Assembly: GCA_027622595.1 (NCBI GenBank)
Contig: JAQBZZ010000013.1
Span: forward strand, 1 to 41,386
From: Chloroflexota bacterium
Lineage (GTDB): Bacteria; Chloroflexota; Dehalococcoidia; Lucifugimonadales; UBA2985
Direction of reading: 5' to 3'
DNA length: 41,386 nt
The notes under the pieces are model-generated. The model was not told the origin of the DNA, did not search any database, and saw only the letters and a list, made by a program, of their open reading frames with translations. The stretch's first letter is position 1, and every line of letters begins with the position of its first letter. This document shows, in pieces, positions 41,006 to 41,386 of this stretch. The translations under genes and the position numbers were made by a program.

Positions 41006-41386
41006 TCGCGTAACCTCGCAGATGAGTGAACTGGAATAAATCATACCCATATGGGTGTCCACGATAGGTCTTCAGCTTCGCAGGTTTTGCAAGATGGGTT
41101 GGATACGCCTTTTAGAACCACCCTAAAATCTACGTGTCAGCGCCCGTGCCCACGAGAGCAGAAGGATGGGGCTGGTGCTTCGCAGGAGCCGTGCCCCTGC
41201 ACCCGCATCGAAGCAGGCCGCAGCCACAGTCTCCGATAACGGCTCCCGTGACACCACTACTATGGGGTCATGGGACGCTTCGTGGAGGGTTTGACAGCTA
41301 CTGGGCAGACCCTCTGAGTGTAGGGTGTCAGCACTTATTGGACACTTCGGGACCCGAGAGATTGGGGTGAAGGAGCTCCTCGTATA
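41006..41386. other. Right-end region without a recognisable gene
   Basis: The first part is the upstream region of the selenoprotein candidate. It contains a perfect 12-bp palindrome ACCCATATGGGT (41045-41056), a possible operator, with TATGAT as a potential -10 on the minus strand just downstream of it. From about 41134 onward no frame resembles a protein. TGTCAGCGCCCGTG (41135-) and GTGTCAGCACTTATTGGACAC (41326-41346) look like transposon-end motifs, but no transposase is present. Confidence 0.4.

Noticed and set aside
41134-41370. 78-codon frame at the right end
   Set aside because: Low-complexity Pro/Gly/Arg-rich composition, no ribosome-binding site and no recognisable similarity.
41006-41386. 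A possible selC (selenocysteine tRNA) next to the selenoprotein candidate
   Set aside because: I looked on both strands for a long-variable-arm tRNA with a TCA anticodon loop and a T arm and found none.
1-41386. CRISPR array or phage structural genes
   Set aside because: No regularly spaced repeats with unique spacers and no capsid, terminase or tail genes were seen; the only tandem array is the uninterrupted GTCAAAA tract.

Overview
The window looks like a chromosomal segment of a free-living bacterium of the phylum Chloroflexota, most likely a Dehalococcoidia or SAR202-type lineage. That placement is inference. It rests on the tmRNA tag (GEKQLALAA, close to the Dehalococcoides-type tag as I recall it), an 11-subunit complex I lacking NuoEFG, a SdhE-type succinate dehydrogenase partner, and the style of the solute-binding and OppC proteins. 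Base composition is moderately GC-rich throughout, and most genes sit in tight, translationally coupled operons.

Layout: (1) 1-1137: a degraded recombinase-like end, then the trans-translation pair ssrA (tmRNA) and smpB on the minus strand. (2) 1164-2480: a secreted or lipoprotein C-terminal processing protease, divergent from the nuo operon. (3) 2616-13348: promoter and nuoABCDHIJK, a small DUF2007-like gene, a repeat-bearing gap, then nuoLMN. There is no NADH-input module (NuoEFG) in the window. (4) 13459-14886: NAD kinase and an ADP-ribose pyrophosphatase-type Nudix hydrolase. (5) 14949-17382: a severely truncated sdhA, then intact sdhB and a CCG-domain SdhE/HdrB-like subunit. (6) 17383-18578: decayed ground with a MITE-like repeat, an 18-bp perfect hairpin, a PAP2-family pseudogene and a GTCAAAA tandem array. 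(7) 18579-26169: a minus-strand central-carbon operon, in transcription order acyl-CoA carboxylase/transcarboxylase 12S-like subunit, a 5S-like carboxyltransferase fused to a biotin carrier, isocitrate dehydrogenase, malate dehydrogenase, fumarase alpha and fumarase beta. (8) 26362-28516: tRNA-Pro(GGG), a hicB antitoxin with a frameshifted hicA, imperfect direct repeats around them, and a DHA2-type MFS exporter. (9) 28780-29214: a small putative winged-helix protein with a strong promoter. (10) 29340-39744: a minus-strand system, in transcription order a membrane-anchored coiled-coil protein, a membrane-anchored Asp-box (BNR) protein, a very long solute-binding protein whose motif order looks permuted, and OppB, OppC (with a large extracytoplasmic insert), OppD and OppF. 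(11) 40021-41386: two small zinc-ribbon-like proteins and, convergent to them, an ArsC/Spx-family gene.

The most notable observation is that last gene. Reading from an ATG with a good ribosome-binding site at 41005 (minus strand), the first cysteine position of its CxxC redox motif is an in-frame TGA, giving U-S-T-C. A hairpin with a GU-containing apical loop lies 23 nt downstream. This is what a bacterial selenoprotein with a SECIS element should look like. Conventional gene calling would start at an internal GTG and lose the active site.

Functionally, regions 3-7 form one energy-metabolism block: TCA-cycle enzymes (Icd, Sdh, Fum, Mdh), C3/C4 carboxyl transfer, and a quinone-reducing, ion-pumping complex I that probably takes electrons from a carrier other than NADH. 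Region 10 looks like a specialised peptide or oligomer uptake system with unusually large surface-exposed parts.
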